From positions 248,001 to 312,000 of the forward strand of contig NZ_UIHB01000005.1 of assembly GCF_900476395.1 (NCBI RefSeq): DNA of 64,000 bases, read 5' to 3'. The position numbers were made by a program, and so were the translations under genes. The notes under the pieces were generated by a model. The model was not told the origin of the DNA. It did no database searches and saw only the letters and a list, made by a program, of their open reading frames with translations. This document shows positions 21,416 to 31,765 of this stretch, in pieces. How positions within the stretch are numbered: position 1 is the first letter of the stretch; the number at the start of each line of letters is the position of its first letter. The DNA comes from Xanthomonas euroxanthea. GTDB taxonomy: Bacteria > Pseudomonadota > Gammaproteobacteria > Xanthomonadales > Xanthomonadaceae.

Positions 21416-22927
21416 TCATTCGCCGCGCTCCAAACGGGCGATCTCCTCGGCGCGGGCCGCCAGGATCAGCGCCGCGGCGCGCTCCTGGGTCAAGCCCTCG
21501 ATGCCGAAGTCGACGATCTCGTCCGCTGCCAGGTCGGACAAGTCCTCGCTGGTGCGCACGCCGTGCTCGGCCAGAGCAAAGGCCGTTTCCTCGTCCATCC
21601 CCTCCAGCGCCAGCAGGTCCTCGGTGGGCTGAGTTCCTTCCAGGCCTTCTTCTTCTGCCAGCGCGGCGTTGAGCAACGCATCGCGGGCACGGGCGCGCAA
21701 CTCTTCGACGATGTCTTCGTCGAAGCCTTCCACCGCCAGCAACTCGCCGACCGGCACGTAGGCGATTTCCTCGACCGTATTGAAGCCCTCGGTCACCAGG
21801 ATCGCTGCGATTTCCTCGTCCACTTCCAGGCGATCCATGAACAACTGGCGCGCGGAGGTCTGCTCGGCTTCGGACTTGGCGGCCACCTGGTCGGCGGTCA
21901 TTACGTTGAGCTGCCAACCGGTCAGGCGGCTGGCCAGACGCACGTTCTGGCCGCCCTTGCCGATCGCCTGGGCCAGGCGGTCTTCCGCCACGGCCAGATC
22001 CATCGAGTGCTTGTCTTCATCGACGATGATCGACTGCACTTCTGCCGGCGCCATCGCGTTGATGACGAAGTTGGCCGGGTTCTCGTTCCACAACACGATG
22101 TCCACGCGCTCGCCATTGAGCTCGTTGGACACTGCCTGCACGCGTGAACCACGCATACCGATGCACGCGCCGATCGGATCGGTGCGGGTGTCGTGCGCGA
22201 TCACTGCGATCTTGGCGCGATCGCCCGGATCGCGGGCGCAGGCCTTGATCTCGACCAGGCCCTGGCCCACTTCCGGCACTTCGAGCTTGAACAGCTCGAT
22301 CATGAATTCCGGCGCGGCGCGGCTGATGAACAGCTGCGGGCCGCGCGGCTCGGAACGCACTTCGGCCAGATAGCCGCGTACGCGGTCGCCCGGCCGCAAC
22401 ACGTCGCGCGGAATGCCCTTGTCCTTGGGGATGAAGGCTTCGGCATTGCCGCCCAGATCGACAAAGATATTGCCGCGCTCGGCGCGCTTGACCACACCGG
22501 TGATCAACTCGCCGACGCGGTCCTTCCAGGCATCGACCACCTGCTGACGCTCGGCTTCGCGCACACGCTGCACGATCACCTGCTTGGCAGCCTGCGCGGC
22601 GATGCGGCCGAAGTCCGGGTTTTCGATCTGTTCTTCGATGTAGTCGCCCACATCGACGCCATCAGCCTCGTCGACGGCATCCATCAGGCGCACCTGGCGA
22701 TCCGGGGATTCCATCACCACATCGTCGGCAACCACTTCCCAGCGGCGATAGGTTTCGTAGTTACCGTCCTTGTGGTCGATGGTCACGCGCGTCAGCACGT
22801 CCTGGTCGGGATAGCGCTTCTTCGCTGCGGAAGCCAACGCGGCCTCGATCGCATCGAAGATCACTTCGCGCGGTACGCCCTTTTCGTTGGCCACCGCATC
22901 CACTACCAGCAAAAGTTCCTTGCTCAT
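21416..22927 (-). CDS. nusA: Transcription termination/antitermination factor NusA
   Basis: 503-residue RNA polymerase-binding factor. The N-terminal domain is MSKELLLVVDAVANEKGVPREVIFDAIEAALASA. An S1 domain (about 135-200), two KH domains (about 230-340, CIGMRGSRVQAVSNEL and AIGKGGQNVRLASRLTGW) and two acidic AR repeats (about 365-500) follow, the last matching the E. coli-type autoinhibitory C-terminus. It begins 4 bases after the rimP stop. A weak 7-bp stem (21381-21399) lies between it and infB. Confidence 0.97.
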   Translation of the reverse strand: MSKELLLVVDAVANEKGVPREVIFDAIEAALASAAKKRYPDQDVLTRVTIDHKDGNYETYRRWEVVADDVVMESPDRQVRLMDAVDEADGVDVGDYIEEQIENPDFGRIAAQAAKQVIVQRVREAERQQVVDAWKDRVGELITGVVKRAERGNIFVDLGGNAEAFIPKDKGIPRDVLRPGDRVRGYLAEVRSEPRGPQLFISRAAPEFMIELFKLEVPEVGQGLVEIKACARDPGDRAKIAVIAHDTRTDPIGACIGMRGSRVQAVSNELNGERVDIVLWNENPANFVINAMAPAEVQSIIVDEDKHSMDLAVAEDRLAQAIGKGGQNVRLASRLTGWQLNVMTADQVAAKSEAEQTSARQLFMDRLEVDEEIAAILVTEGFNTVEEIAYVPVGELLAVEGFDEDIVEELRARARDALLNAALAEEEGLEGTQPTEDLLALEGMDEETAFALAEHGVRTSEDLSDLAADEIVDFGIEGLTQERAAALILAARAEEIARLERGE

Positions 22928-22931
22928 TTCG

Positions 22932-23522
22932 TCACTCCGCGCGCGGCTTGCCAGCCGCCGACTCGTTGGATGGTTTCTTCTTCTCGTGCCCGGGTTTCTT
23001 CGGGCCGGGCTTGTTCGGTTTTTGCGGGGCCAGGCCCAGAGCGACCCAATCCGGCAGAATGCGCGCCTTGTCGATGTTGTCGAAGACGATCTGCACGTCC
23101 TTTCCGTCGATGGCGAACACCACCGCCTGTGCTTCGGACTCGATCCGCACGATTTGGCCCTGGAAGCGGCGCCGACCATCCTGCGCCAGCTTCAACACGA
23201 TCTTGGCGGACTCGCCGGCGTGACGGCCGAACTGCTCCAGCGTGAACAACGGACGGTCCACACCCGGCGAAGACACCTCAAGCGTGTAGTTGCCGGTGAT
23301 GGGATCTTCGACGTCGAGCTGGGCCGACACTTCACGGCTCACGCGCTCGCAGTCATCGACGTTGATCACACGCTCGGGCTGTTCGGCCAGCGGCACATCG
23401 ATGTACAGGCGCAATGTGGCGCCACCTGGAGCGGGAAGATATTCCACACCCAGCAGTTCCAAGCCCAGGGACTCAACCGTTGGACTCAGCAGATTCGCGA
23501 TTTCGGTCGCTTTTTCGCTCAC
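22932..23522 (-). CDS. rimP: Ribosome maturation factor RimP
   Basis: 196-residue 30S assembly factor. The core [28 protein letters not shown] and the [13 protein letters not shown] motif are diagnostic. The C-terminal tail is basic and low-complexity ([18 protein letters not shown]), longer than in E. coli. The start is GTG 23522 ([12 protein letters not shown]) with CAGGG ten bases upstream; upstream in-frame sequence would run back through the terminator hairpin and is not credible. It is the first protein gene of the rimP-nusA-infB group. Confidence 0.94.
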   Translation of the reverse strand: MSEKATEIANLLSPTVESLGLELLGVEYLPAPGGATLRLYIDVPLAEQPERVINVDDCERVSREVSAQLDVEDPITGNYTLEVSSPGVDRPLFTLEQFGRHAGESAKIVLKLAQDGRRRFQGQIVRIESEAQAVVFAIDGKDVQIVFDNIDKARILPDWVALGLAPQKPNKPGPKKPGHEKKKPSNESAAGKPRAE

Positions 23523-23588
23523 AGACTGCCCTGATAAGATGATTGCCAGTAGAACCCCGGCAACCGGCAGCAAACTTTCCGGTTCCGG

Positions 23589-23617
23589 AAAAAACAAGGG
23601 GCCCGATGGGCCCCTTG
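23589..23617 (-). terminator. Terminator/attenuator between tRNA-fMet and rimP
   Basis: Ten-base stem CAAGGGGCCC/GGGCCCCTTG with a three-base loop, followed on the minus strand by TTTTTT. It lies 116 bases after the tRNA and 67 bases before rimP, so read-through from the tRNA promoter may be partly stopped here, as at the metY-rimP junction of E. coli. Confidence 0.88.
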
Positions 23618-23732
23618 CGTGAAAAAAGCCCGACCTCTCAGGGTCGGCGCAAAGACGGGAACATGCGTCTTTGCGATCCAAGAAGCTGAAGTACTGCCCT
23701 AAGGCATTGCATTAAAGCAGTACTTCAAAACT

Positions 23733-23809
23733 TGGTAGCGGGGGCAGGATTTGAACCTGCGACCTTCGGGTTATGAGCCCGACGAGCTGCCAGACTGCTC
23801 CACCCCGCA
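23733..23809 (-). tRNA. Initiator tRNA-fMet (CAT)
   Basis: 77-nt cloverleaf with encoded CCA. The anticodon CAT is at 23773-23775 and the anticodon stem carries the three consecutive G-C pairs that mark initiators (CTCATAA loop between GGG and CCC). The acceptor 1-72 pair is broken, another initiator mark, but as U1-U72 rather than the usual C1-A72. The T-loop is TTCAAAT. The gene precedes rimP-nusA-infB, the position of metY in E. coli. An AT-rich stretch with TATCAT (minus strand, 23901-23906) may be its promoter. Confidence 0.96.
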
Positions 23810-24010
23810 GCAGAAGCGGAATTATGAAGAACTTGAGCGGCAATTGCAAGCCCTAGTTTTTCATCGATTGAAAACCCTGGGGTCTTCAACGTCGCGGCAA
23901 ATGATAACCGCATTGCAACAAAAACGAAACAACAATCACGACTTTATTGCAGTCATCCATCGACGGCGCGTGTGAGGCACGCGCCGCGACGTCATGCAGG
24001 CATGCGTGAC

Positions 24011-25474
24011 TTAGGCAAGGCCTGCGAACGCACGCTGGCACCACACCATGATCGGGCTCCAGGCCAGGCCAAGTGCGAGCAATGCGAGCGCGTTGACCCC
24101 GAGCACGGTGCCCAGCACACGATCGTTATTGGCGGGCAACGGCTCGCCCACCGGCTCGTCGAAGTACATGACCTTGATGACACGCAGATAATAGAAGGCG
24201 CCGATCACTGCACAGAGCACGCCGACCAGGGCCAGCCACAGCATGTCGCCGTTGACCGCAGCGCCCAGCACCGCCAGCTTGGTCCAGAAACCCAGGAACG
24301 GCGGGATACCCGCAAGCGAAGCCATGATGCACAGCACCAGGCCGGCCATCCACGGATTGCGCGCGTTGAGTCCCTTGAAGTCGTCGATGTTCTCGGCTTC
24401 GAAGCCATTGCGCGACAACGCGATGATCGCGCCGAACGCGGCGGTGGACATGATGGTGTAGCTCACCGCGTAGAACATGGCCGCGGCATAGCCTTCCTCG
24501 CCGCCACCGGCCACGCCCATCAGCAGGAAGCCGATGTGCGAGACGGTCGAGTACGCCAGCATGCGCTTGAGGTTGCTCTGCGCAATTGCCATCAGGTTGC
24601 CGATCACCAGCGACACCGCCGACAGGCCGCCGATCAACAGATGCCACTGCGGCGACAGCGGGCCCATGCCGACTTCAAGCAGACGGTAGGCCATGCCGAA
24701 GGCGGCGAGCTTGGGCGCGGAGCTGATGAACAAGGCGATCGGTGCGGGCGCGCCCTGGTACACGTCGGGCAACCACATGTGGAACGGCGCGGCGCCCAGC
24801 TTGAATGCCACACCGGCGATCATGAAGATGGTGCCGGTCAGCAGCAGGGTGCGCTCGCTGGAACCTTCGATCGCGTCGTGGATGCCGCTCAGGCTGAGCG
24901 TGCCGGTGGCGCCATAGACCAGCGACATGCCGTACAGCAGCAGGCCCGAGGCCAGCGAACCGAGCACGAAATACTTCATCGCCGCTTCGGTGGCCAGGCC
25001 GTTGTCGCGATTGGAGGCGACCAGCGCATACGAGCACAGCGCGAGCAGCTCCAGGCCCAGGTACACCATCAGCAGGCTGCCCGCCGAGGTCAGCAGCATC
25101 ATGCCGGCGGTGGCGAACAACACCAGCACCGGGATCTCGCCCTGATAGAGATTGCGCTCGCGCAGGTATGTCCAGCCGTACACCAGGCTCAGACCACTGA
25201 CCAGCACGATCACCGTCTTCATCACGTCGGCCGCGGTGTCGCGTACGAACATGCCGTGGAAGATCTCGCCCTGCCCGCCCGTGCCGGTCGCCAACAGCGC
25301 GAACACCACGGCAAGCACGGCAACGGAGAACAGGTGGGTCCAGACCTTGTTCCGCTGGCTCACGAACAGATCGAGCATCAGCAGTGCAAAGGCGCCGCCG
25401 ATCAGCACCAGCTCCGGAACAAGCGGAGCCAGGTCAGCGGTGGTCAACGGCGCGAGCGTTGGCGTGGTCATCAT
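24011..25474 (-). CDS. nuoN: NADH-quinone oxidoreductase subunit N
   Basis: 487-residue antiporter-like membrane subunit of complex I, with about 14 transmembrane helices. The proton-channel residues are in the conserved helices (for example KLGAAPFHMWLPDVYQGAP and LKRMLAYSTVSHIGF). It is the last gene of the nuo operon. Two adjacent ATG codons (25474 and 25471) follow an AGGA; the first is given. The downstream 201 bases separate it from the initiator tRNA. Confidence 0.96.
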   Translation of the reverse strand: MMTTPTLAPLTTADLAPLVPELVLIGGAFALLMLDLFVSQRNKVWTHLFSVAVLAVVFALLATGTGGQGEIFHGMFVRDTAADVMKTVIVLVSGLSLVYGWTYLRERNLYQGEIPVLVLFATAGMMLLTSAGSLLMVYLGLELLALCSYALVASNRDNGLATEAAMKYFVLGSLASGLLLYGMSLVYGATGTLSLSGIHDAIEGSSERTLLLTGTIFMIAGVAFKLGAAPFHMWLPDVYQGAPAPIALFISSAPKLAAFGMAYRLLEVGMGPLSPQWHLLIGGLSAVSLVIGNLMAIAQSNLKRMLAYSTVSHIGFLLMGVAGGGEEGYAAAMFYAVSYTIMSTAAFGAIIALSRNGFEAENIDDFKGLNARNPWMAGLVLCIMASLAGIPPFLGFWTKLAVLGAAVNGDMLWLALVGVLCAVIGAFYYLRVIKVMYFDEPVGEPLPANNDRVLGTVLGVNALALLALGLAWSPIMVWCQRAFAGLA

Positions 25475-25507
25475 CAAATCCTGGAAATCAAAACGTACGG
25501 CAAGCTG

Positions 25508-27010
25508 TTACAGCTTGGTCGCGGCAATCTGGGTAGCCAGCTTGGCGATCGATGGTTCCATCAGATCGGTCAACGGCTTCGGATACAGGCCCAGGGCCAG
25601 CACGCCAACGGCGAACACCCCCAGCACGAATGCCTCACGGCCATTGATGTCCTTCAGCTCGGCCACGTGGGCGTTGGCCACCTCGCCAAAGAACACGCGC
25701 TTGTAGAGCCACAGCGTGTAGGCGGCAGTGATCACCAGCGTGGTGGCGGCAGCGAAGGCCACCAGCGGATGCTTCTGGAAGCTGGCCAGGATCACCATGA
25801 ACTCGCCGACGAAGCCACTGGTACCCGGCAGGCCGGCATTGGCCATGAAGAACAGCATGGAGAACGTGGCGAACCACGGCATCACATTGACCACGCCGCC
25901 GTAATCGGCGATGCGGCGGGTATGCATGCGGTCGTAGAGCACGCCGATGCAGGAGAACATCGCGCCGGACACGAAGCCGTGCGAAATCATCTGCACCATC
26001 GCGCCCTGCAGGCCCAGACGGGCAGCGTCGGTGCTGCCGTACTCGCGCACCAGGGTGAACGCGATGAAGGTGCCGAGGGTGACAAAGCCCATGTGCGCGA
26101 TGGACGAATACGCCACCAGCTTCTTCATGTCGTCCTGCACCAGGGCCACCAGGCCGACGTAGACGACCGCGATCAGCGACAGCGTAATGACCAGCCATGC
26201 GAACTCATGGCTCGCATCCGGCACGATCGGCAGATTGAAGCGCAGGAAGCCGTAGCCACCGATCTTCAACGCGATCGCGGCCAGGATCACCGAGCCGGCG
26301 GTGGGCGCCTCCACGTGCGCATCCGGCAGCCAGGTGTGCACCGGGAACATCGGCACCTTGACCGCAAACGCGATCAGGAAGGCGAAGAAGATCCAGGTCT
26401 GTTCCTTGGCGGTCAGCTGCAGCGCGTACAGATCGGCCAGCTGGAAGCTGCCGCCCTTCAGGTACAGGTAGACCAGGCCCACCAGCATCAGCACCGAGCC
26501 GAGGAAGGTGTACAGGAAGAACTTCATCGCCGCGTAGATACGCCGCGGGCCGCCCCAGACACCGATGATCAGGAACATCGGGATCAGCATGGCTTCGAAG
26601 AAGACATAGAACAGCATCGCGTCGGTGGCGGCGAAGATGCCGACCGTGACGCCTTCCAGGATCAGGAAGGCAGCGACGTACTGATTCACGCGCTTGTCGA
26701 TCGAGCGCCAGGCACCGATCAGGGCCAGCACCGTCACCAGCGTGGTCAGCACGATCAACGCGACCGCGATGCCGTCCACGCCCAGGTTGTAGCCGATGTT
26801 GTAGGCCGGGATCCAGGCATGCAGTTCGATGAACTGCATGGCGTCATTGGCCGTGTCGTAGCCCAGCAGCGGCAGACTCAGCACAAAGGTCGCCACCGCC
26901 ACCGCCAGGGACGCCCAGCGGGCAGTCTCGGCGTTGCGCAACGCGAGGATCAAGGCGCCACCGATAATCGGCAGCCAGATCAAGATAGACAGTAGAGGCC
27001 AGTTCGACAC
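25508..27010 (-). CDS. nuoM: NADH-quinone oxidoreductase subunit M
   Basis: 500-residue antiporter-like proton-pumping subunit. KVPMFPVHTWLPDAHVEAPTAGSV and DMKKLVAYSSIAHMGFVTLG are the signature helices, with FFEAMLIPMFLIIG carrying the essential Glu. The start is GTG 27010 (SNWPLLSILIWLPIIGG). It lies 20 bases after nuoL. Confidence 0.97.
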   Translation of the reverse strand: MSNWPLLSILIWLPIIGGALILALRNAETARWASLAVAVATFVLSLPLLGYDTANDAMQFIELHAWIPAYNIGYNLGVDGIAVALIVLTTLVTVLALIGAWRSIDKRVNQYVAAFLILEGVTVGIFAATDAMLFYVFFEAMLIPMFLIIGVWGGPRRIYAAMKFFLYTFLGSVLMLVGLVYLYLKGGSFQLADLYALQLTAKEQTWIFFAFLIAFAVKVPMFPVHTWLPDAHVEAPTAGSVILAAIALKIGGYGFLRFNLPIVPDASHEFAWLVITLSLIAVVYVGLVALVQDDMKKLVAYSSIAHMGFVTLGTFIAFTLVREYGSTDAARLGLQGAMVQMISHGFVSGAMFSCIGVLYDRMHTRRIADYGGVVNVMPWFATFSMLFFMANAGLPGTSGFVGEFMVILASFQKHPLVAFAAATTLVITAAYTLWLYKRVFFGEVANAHVAELKDINGREAFVLGVFAVGVLALGLYPKPLTDLMEPSIAKLATQIAATKL

Positions 27011-27030
27011 GTTTTCTTATTCCGTACAGG

Positions 27031-29205
27031 TCAACGCCAGAAATGCATCAGTACCGCCAACAAGGCGATCAAACCGATGATCATTGCGAAGGCGTAGTGA
27101 TAGAGGAAACCGGATTGCGTGCGACGCAGCAGATTTGCAGCCAGGTCGATCAGTCGGGCAGAACCATTGACGACGACACCGTCGACCACATGGGTATCGA
27201 TGGCACGTGACGCCTTGCCAAGAGCCACGCCACCGCCGGCGAAGCCATTGATCCAGAGCTTGTCGAAGCCGTACTTGTTTTCCAGCAGCCACACGACCGG
27301 CGCGAACGCCTTGCGCGACTTGGTCGCCAGTTCCGGCTTCCACAGGTAGAACAGCGCAGCCAGCAACAGGCCGGCAAGCGTCAGGAAGAATGGCGCCGCC
27401 ATCATGCCGTGCAACGCGAAGGCGACCGGGCCATGGAACTCCTCGGCCAGCGCGCCAACGGTGTCGCGCGCCGGATCGTAGAAGTCGACGATGCCGGTGA
27501 AGAACGACACTGCCTGCCCCTTCATCGCATGTGCGGCGTGGTGGCCCTGCCAATCGGTGCCGAACAGCATCGGGCCGATGGTGAAGAAGCCGATCGCCAC
27601 CGACGGGATCGCCAGCAGGATCAACGGCAGCGTCACCACCCACTTGGATTCGTGCGGCTCATGGGCACCGTGGTGGCCGTGGCCGTGGTCATCGTGGCCA
27701 TGCGTGTCGTGTGCATGTGCGTCGTGCGCATGGCTGTCGTGTGCGTGGACCTGCGCCTCGGCATCGGTATGCGCGCTGTCATGGTGTCCATGGGCGTCGT
27801 GCGCATGGGCATCGCGGAAGCGCTCCTTGCCGTGGAAGGTCAGGAACAGCAGACGGAAGCTGTAGAAGCTGGTCACCAGCACGCCGCCGAGCACGGCCCA
27901 GTAACCATAGGTCGCGATCCAGCTATGCGACTCGTGGGCGTGGTGGGCCGCCGCCTCGATGATGGTGTCCTTGGAATAGAAGCCGGAGAAGAACGGCGTA
28001 CCGACCAGCGCCAGGGTACCGATCACGCTGGTCCAGTAAGTCACCTTCATGTACTTGCGCAGGCCGCCCATCTTGCGCATGTCCTGCTCGTGGTGCATGC
28101 CGATGATGACCGAACCGGCCGCCAGGAACAGCAGCGCCTTGAAGAAGGCATGCGTCATCAGGTGGAACACGGCCGCCGAATAGGCCGAGACGCCCAGCGC
28201 CACGGTCATGTAGCCGAGCTGGGACAGCGTCGAATACGCGACCACACGCTTGATGTCGTTCTGCACGATGCCGATCAGGCCGGTGAAGAAGGCCGTGGTC
28301 GCACCGATGAACAGGATGAAGTTCAACGCGGTTTCCGACAGCTCAAACAGCGGCGACATGCGCGCGACCATGAAGATGCCGGCGGTGACCATCGTGGCGG
28401 CATGGATCAGGGCCGAAATCGGCGTCGGGCCTTCCATCGAGTCGGGCAGCCACACGTGCAGCGGCACCTGCGCCGACTTGCCCATCGCACCGATGAACAG
28501 GCAGATGCAGATCAGCGTCATCACGCTCCATTCGTGGCCCGCGAACAGCTGCACCTTGGCGCCGGCCATGGTGGTCGCGTTGGCGAACACGGTGGAGTAG
28601 TCCAGCGAGCCGAACCACAGCAGCACGCCGGCGATGCCGAGAATGAAACCGAAGTCGCCCACGCGATTGACCAGGAACGCCTTCATGTTGGCGAACACCG
28701 CGGTCGGGCGCTTGAACCAGAAGCCGATCAGCAGATACGACACCAGGCCCACCGCTTCCCAGCCGAAGAACAGCTGCAGGAAGTTGTTGCTCATCACCAG
28801 CGTGAGCATGGAGAAGGTGAACAACGAGATATAGCTGAAGAAGCGCTGGTAACCCGGGTCTTCTTCCATGTAGCCGATGGTGTAGATGTGCACCAGCAGC
28901 GACACGAAGGTCACCACGACCATCATCATCGCGGTCAGGCGATCGACCATGAAGCCCACATGGGCGGAGTAGTTACCGACATCGAAGAAGGTGTACAGGT
29001 TCTGGTTGAACGGGCTGGCGCCCTGCTCCACCAGTTGATACAGCGTCAGGCACGACAGCACGCAGCTGACCGCCACACCCAGGATGGTGACGTACTGCGC
29101 GCCCTTGCGCCCTACCTGGCGACCGAACAGGCCGGCGATGATGCTGCCGACCAGCGGTGCAAGCACCACCGCAATCAACAGACTCTTGGAGAGAGTGATT
29201 TCCAT
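27031..29205 (-). CDS. nuoL: NADH-quinone oxidoreductase subunit L with a histidine-rich loop
   Basis: 724-residue distal proton-pumping subunit, longer than the roughly 610 residues of E. coli NuoL. The core has GKSAQVPLHVWLPDSMEGPTPISALIHAATMV and DIKRVVAYSTLSQLGYM. The C-terminal amphipathic transverse helix and last membrane helix are present. Residues about 464-522 form an extra hydrophilic loop with 20 His in 57 positions (AHAHD, HGHDDHGHGHHG motifs). The loop lies between FYSFRLLFLTFHGKERFRD and the next membrane helix. Confidence 0.96.
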   Translation of the reverse strand: MEITLSKSLLIAVVLAPLVGSIIAGLFGRQVGRKGAQYVTILGVAVSCVLSCLTLYQLVEQGASPFNQNLYTFFDVGNYSAHVGFMVDRLTAMMMVVVTFVSLLVHIYTIGYMEEDPGYQRFFSYISLFTFSMLTLVMSNNFLQLFFGWEAVGLVSYLLIGFWFKRPTAVFANMKAFLVNRVGDFGFILGIAGVLLWFGSLDYSTVFANATTMAGAKVQLFAGHEWSVMTLICICLFIGAMGKSAQVPLHVWLPDSMEGPTPISALIHAATMVTAGIFMVARMSPLFELSETALNFILFIGATTAFFTGLIGIVQNDIKRVVAYSTLSQLGYMTVALGVSAYSAAVFHLMTHAFFKALLFLAAGSVIIGMHHEQDMRKMGGLRKYMKVTYWTSVIGTLALVGTPFFSGFYSKDTIIEAAAHHAHESHSWIATYGYWAVLGGVLVTSFYSFRLLFLTFHGKERFRDAHAHDAHGHHDSAHTDAEAQVHAHDSHAHDAHAHDTHGHDDHGHGHHGAHEPHESKWVVTLPLILLAIPSVAIGFFTIGPMLFGTDWQGHHAAHAMKGQAVSFFTGIVDFYDPARDTVGALAEEFHGPVAFALHGMMAAPFFLTLAGLLLAALFYLWKPELATKSRKAFAPVVWLLENKYGFDKLWINGFAGGGVALGKASRAIDTHVVDGVVVNGSARLIDLAANLLRRTQSGFLYHYAFAMIIGLIALLAVLMHFWR

Positions 29206-29212
29206 CTACAGG

Positions 29213-29518
29213 TCAGCCCTTCAACGTATCGACTTCGGCCACATTGATCGTGCGGCGCGTGCGGAACAGAGTCACCAGGATCGCAAGGCCGATCGCAGCC
29301 TCCGCGGCGGCAACGGTCAGGATGAAGAACACGAACAACTGACCGGCGGGGTCGCCAAGCTCGCGCGAAAACGCAATGAAGTTGACGTTGACCGACAGCA
29401 GCATCAGCTCGATCGACATCAGCAACACGATGACGTTCTTGCGGTTGAGGAAGATGCCGGCCAGCGAGATGCAGAACAGCACCGCGCCCAGTCCAAGCAG
29501 GTGGCCCAAGGTAATCAA
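29213..29518 (-). CDS. nuoK: NADH-quinone oxidoreductase subunit K
   Basis: 101-residue subunit with three membrane helices. The essential glutamates are in [15 protein letters not shown] and [12 protein letters not shown]. The start appears to be TTG at 29518, overlapping the nuoJ stop (TTGA) and giving the normal [10 protein letters not shown] opening; no ATG or GTG lies in a suitable place. Confidence 0.95.
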   Translation of the reverse strand: MITLGHLLGLGAVLFCISLAGIFLNRKNVIVLLMSIELMLLSVNVNFIAFSRELGDPAGQLFVFFILTVAAAEAAIGLAILVTLFRTRRTINVAEVDTLKG

Positions 29519-30177
29519 GACTTCGCCTCCTGTCCGTCGGTCGCATCGAGCGTCGGCGCGACCTGTACCGGCTTTTCAACTGCCATTTTGACCATGCGCA
29601 GACGGTCGCCCGCCTTCACCCGCGACTGCTCGCCAGCGTTCTGATGCTTGATGCCGGTGCGCTTGCGCAGGGTCAGCATCACGGCAGCCACCACGGCCAC
29701 GGTCAGGATCACCGCGGCGAACTCGAACGGCAGCAGGAACTGGGTGTAGAGGGTCTTGGCCAGCCAGGTCAGGTTCGACACATCGGCTGCCTGCGCAGCG
29801 GCATTGTCGGCCGGGAACGGCGCGGCACTGCGTGCCTTGACGCCGATCAGGGTGACCATCTGCACCAGCATGGCAACCGCCACGATGACGCCGACCGGCA
29901 TGTACTTGACCCAGCCTTCGCGCAGGCGGCTGGTGTCGATGTCCAGCATCATCACCACGAACAGGAACAGCACCATCACCGCGCCGACATAGACCAGCAC
30001 CAGCGTCACGCCGAGGAATTCGGCGCCGACCAGCAACCAGATGCATGCCATCGAGAAGAAGGTGAGGATCAGGCACAACACGGCGTACACCGGGTTGCGC
30101 ACGCTGATCACCGCACCGGCGGACACGACCGCGACGGCGGAGAAGGCGTAAAAAGCAATAGTGACCCAGTCCATCAT
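29515..30177 (-). CDS. nuoJ: NADH-quinone oxidoreductase subunit J
   Basis: 220-residue membrane subunit with five helices, including [22 protein letters not shown], the pi-bulge helix that opens and closes during coupling. The hydrophilic C-terminal tail (about 50 residues) is longer than in E. coli. Two tandem ATGs (30177 and 30174) follow GAGG; the second has the better spacing, the first is given as the longest form. Confidence 0.95.
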   Translation of the reverse strand: MMDWVTIAFYAFSAVAVVSAGAVISVRNPVYAVLCLILTFFSMACIWLLVGAEFLGVTLVLVYVGAVMVLFLFVVMMLDIDTSRLREGWVKYMPVGVIVAVAMLVQMVTLIGVKARSAAPFPADNAAAQAADVSNLTWLAKTLYTQFLLPFEFAAVILTVAVVAAVMLTLRKRTGIKHQNAGEQSRVKAGDRLRMVKMAVEKPVQVAPTLDATDGQEAKS

Positions 30178-30181
30178 GACC

Positions 30182-30670
30182 TCAACGGAAGGCGGCATCG
30201 GCAGCGCGACGCTCGGCGATCTCGGTTTCGAACCGGTCTCCGATGGCCAGCAGCTGCGGCTTGTTGACAATGTTCTCGCCACGCTTCTCGAAGTGGTACT
30301 CGAGGATGTGCGTCTCGACGATCGAGTCCACCGGGCAGCTTTCCTCGCAGAAGCCGCAGAAGATGCACTTGAACAGGTCGATGTCGTAGCGCGTGGTGCG
30401 GCGCGAGCCGTCCTCGCGCTTGGCCGAGTCGATGGTGATCGCCAGTGCCGGGCACACCGCTTCGCACAGCTTGCAGGCGATGCAGCGCTCTTCGCCGTTG
30501 GGATAGCGACGCAGCGCGTGCAGGCCACGGAAACGCGGCGACTGCGGGAACTTCTCCATCGGATACAACACGGTGTACTTGGGCTTGAACGTGTATTTCA
30601 ACGTCAGCCACAAGCCGCCTAGCAGTTCGAGCAGGAGCAGGCTCTTGAAGTAATGGGTGATCTTGTTCAT
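30182..30670 (-). CDS. nuoI: NADH-quinone oxidoreductase subunit I
   Basis: 162-residue peripheral-arm subunit that holds clusters N6a and N6b. Two CxxCxxCxxxCP motifs are present: [12 protein letters not shown] and [12 protein letters not shown]. It passes electrons toward N2 in NuoB. It is spaced four bases from nuoJ and nuoH on either side. Confidence 0.97.
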   Translation of the reverse strand: MNKITHYFKSLLLLELLGGLWLTLKYTFKPKYTVLYPMEKFPQSPRFRGLHALRRYPNGEERCIACKLCEAVCPALAITIDSAKREDGSRRTTRYDIDLFKCIFCGFCEESCPVDSIVETHILEYHFEKRGENIVNKPQLLAIGDRFETEIAERRAADAAFR

Positions 30671-30673
30671 CGG

Positions 30674-31765
30674 TTACACGCCCTTCTGGATCACGCCGTA
30701 AAACACCATCAACGCCGTCACTGCGATCCACACGATCGTGAGCGGAATGAACACCTTCCAGCCCAGACGCATGATCTGGTCGTAGCGGTAGCGCGGGAAG
30801 CTGGCACGGAACCAGATGTAGGCGCTGGCGAAGAAGAACACCTTCATCAGCAGCCATGGCCAACCACCCTTCCACAACCAGTCGATCCACGGCGAGATAT
30901 CCGCGTTGACCCAACCCTGGATCGGGCTCAGCCAACCGCCGAGGAAGAAGATCGAGATCAGGAAGCTGACCAGGATCATGTTGGCGTACTCGGCCAGGAA
31001 GAACAGTGCGAACGCACCGCCCGAATACTCCACCATGTGGCCGGCAACGATTTCCGACTCACCTTCCACCACGTCGAACGGCGCACGGTTGGTTTCGGCA
31101 ACGCCCGACACCCAGTACACGATGAACAACGGGAACAGCGGAATCAGGAACCAGTCGAAGAAGCCGGAGTTGCCGGCCTGCGCGAATACGATCTGGCTCA
31201 GGTTGACGCTACCGGAGGCAATCATCACGCCGACCAGCGCAAAACCCATCGCGATTTCGTAGCTGACCACCTGCGCGGCCGAGCGCATCGCGCCCAGGAA
31301 CGCGTACTTGGAGTTGGATGCCCAGCCGGCCAGGATGATGCCGTACACGCCCAACGAGGTCATCGCCAGCAGGTAAAGCAGGCCGACGTTGGCATTGGAC
31401 AGCACCAGCTGCGCATCGAACGGCACCACCGACCAGGCGGCGAAGGCCGGTGCCAGTGTCAGCAGCGGCGCGATGATGAACATCGCCTTGTGCGAGCTGC
31501 TCGGCTGCAGGATCTCCTTGAACAGCAGCTTGAACACGTCGGCGAAGGCCTGGAAGATGCCCATGCCCACATACATCGGCCCGTGACGCACATGCATCCA
31601 GCCGATCAGCTTGCGCTCCCAGACCACGTAGAAGGCCACCGACACGATCACCGGCACGGCGATCAGCAGGATCTTCAATACGGTCCACAGCACGATGCCG
31701 CCATCGCCCAGGCCGACAAACCACTGGTGCAAGGGATCGACCAGGTTCAACAGCAATTCGTTCAT
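30674..31765 (-). CDS. nuoH: NADH-quinone oxidoreductase subunit H
   Basis: 363-residue membrane subunit that forms part of the quinone cavity at the arm junction. [23 protein letters not shown] and [26 protein letters not shown] are the signature loops with conserved charged residues of the E-channel. Start ATG 31765 overlaps the nuoG stop (ATGA); an upstream start would lie inside nuoG. Confidence 0.97.
   Translation of the reverse strand: MNELLLNLVDPLHQWFVGLGDGGIVLWTVLKILLIAVPVIVSVAFYVVWERKLIGWMHVRHGPMYVGMGIFQAFADVFKLLFKEILQPSSSHKAMFIIAPLLTLAPAFAAWSVVPFDAQLVLSNANVGLLYLLAMTSLGVYGIILAGWASNSKYAFLGAMRSAAQVVSYEIAMGFALVGVMIASGSVNLSQIVFAQAGNSGFFDWFLIPLFPLFIVYWVSGVAETNRAPFDVVEGESEIVAGHMVEYSGGAFALFFLAEYANMILVSFLISIFFLGGWLSPIQGWVNADISPWIDWLWKGGWPWLLMKVFFFASAYIWFRASFPRYRYDQIMRLGWKVFIPLTIVWIAVTALMVFYGVIQKGV

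Noticed and set aside
27640..27830. Tandem GTGCGTG-like repeat resembling a satellite
   Set aside because: It is the coding sequence of the His/Asp/Ala-rich loop of NuoL, in frame and flanked by conserved helices.
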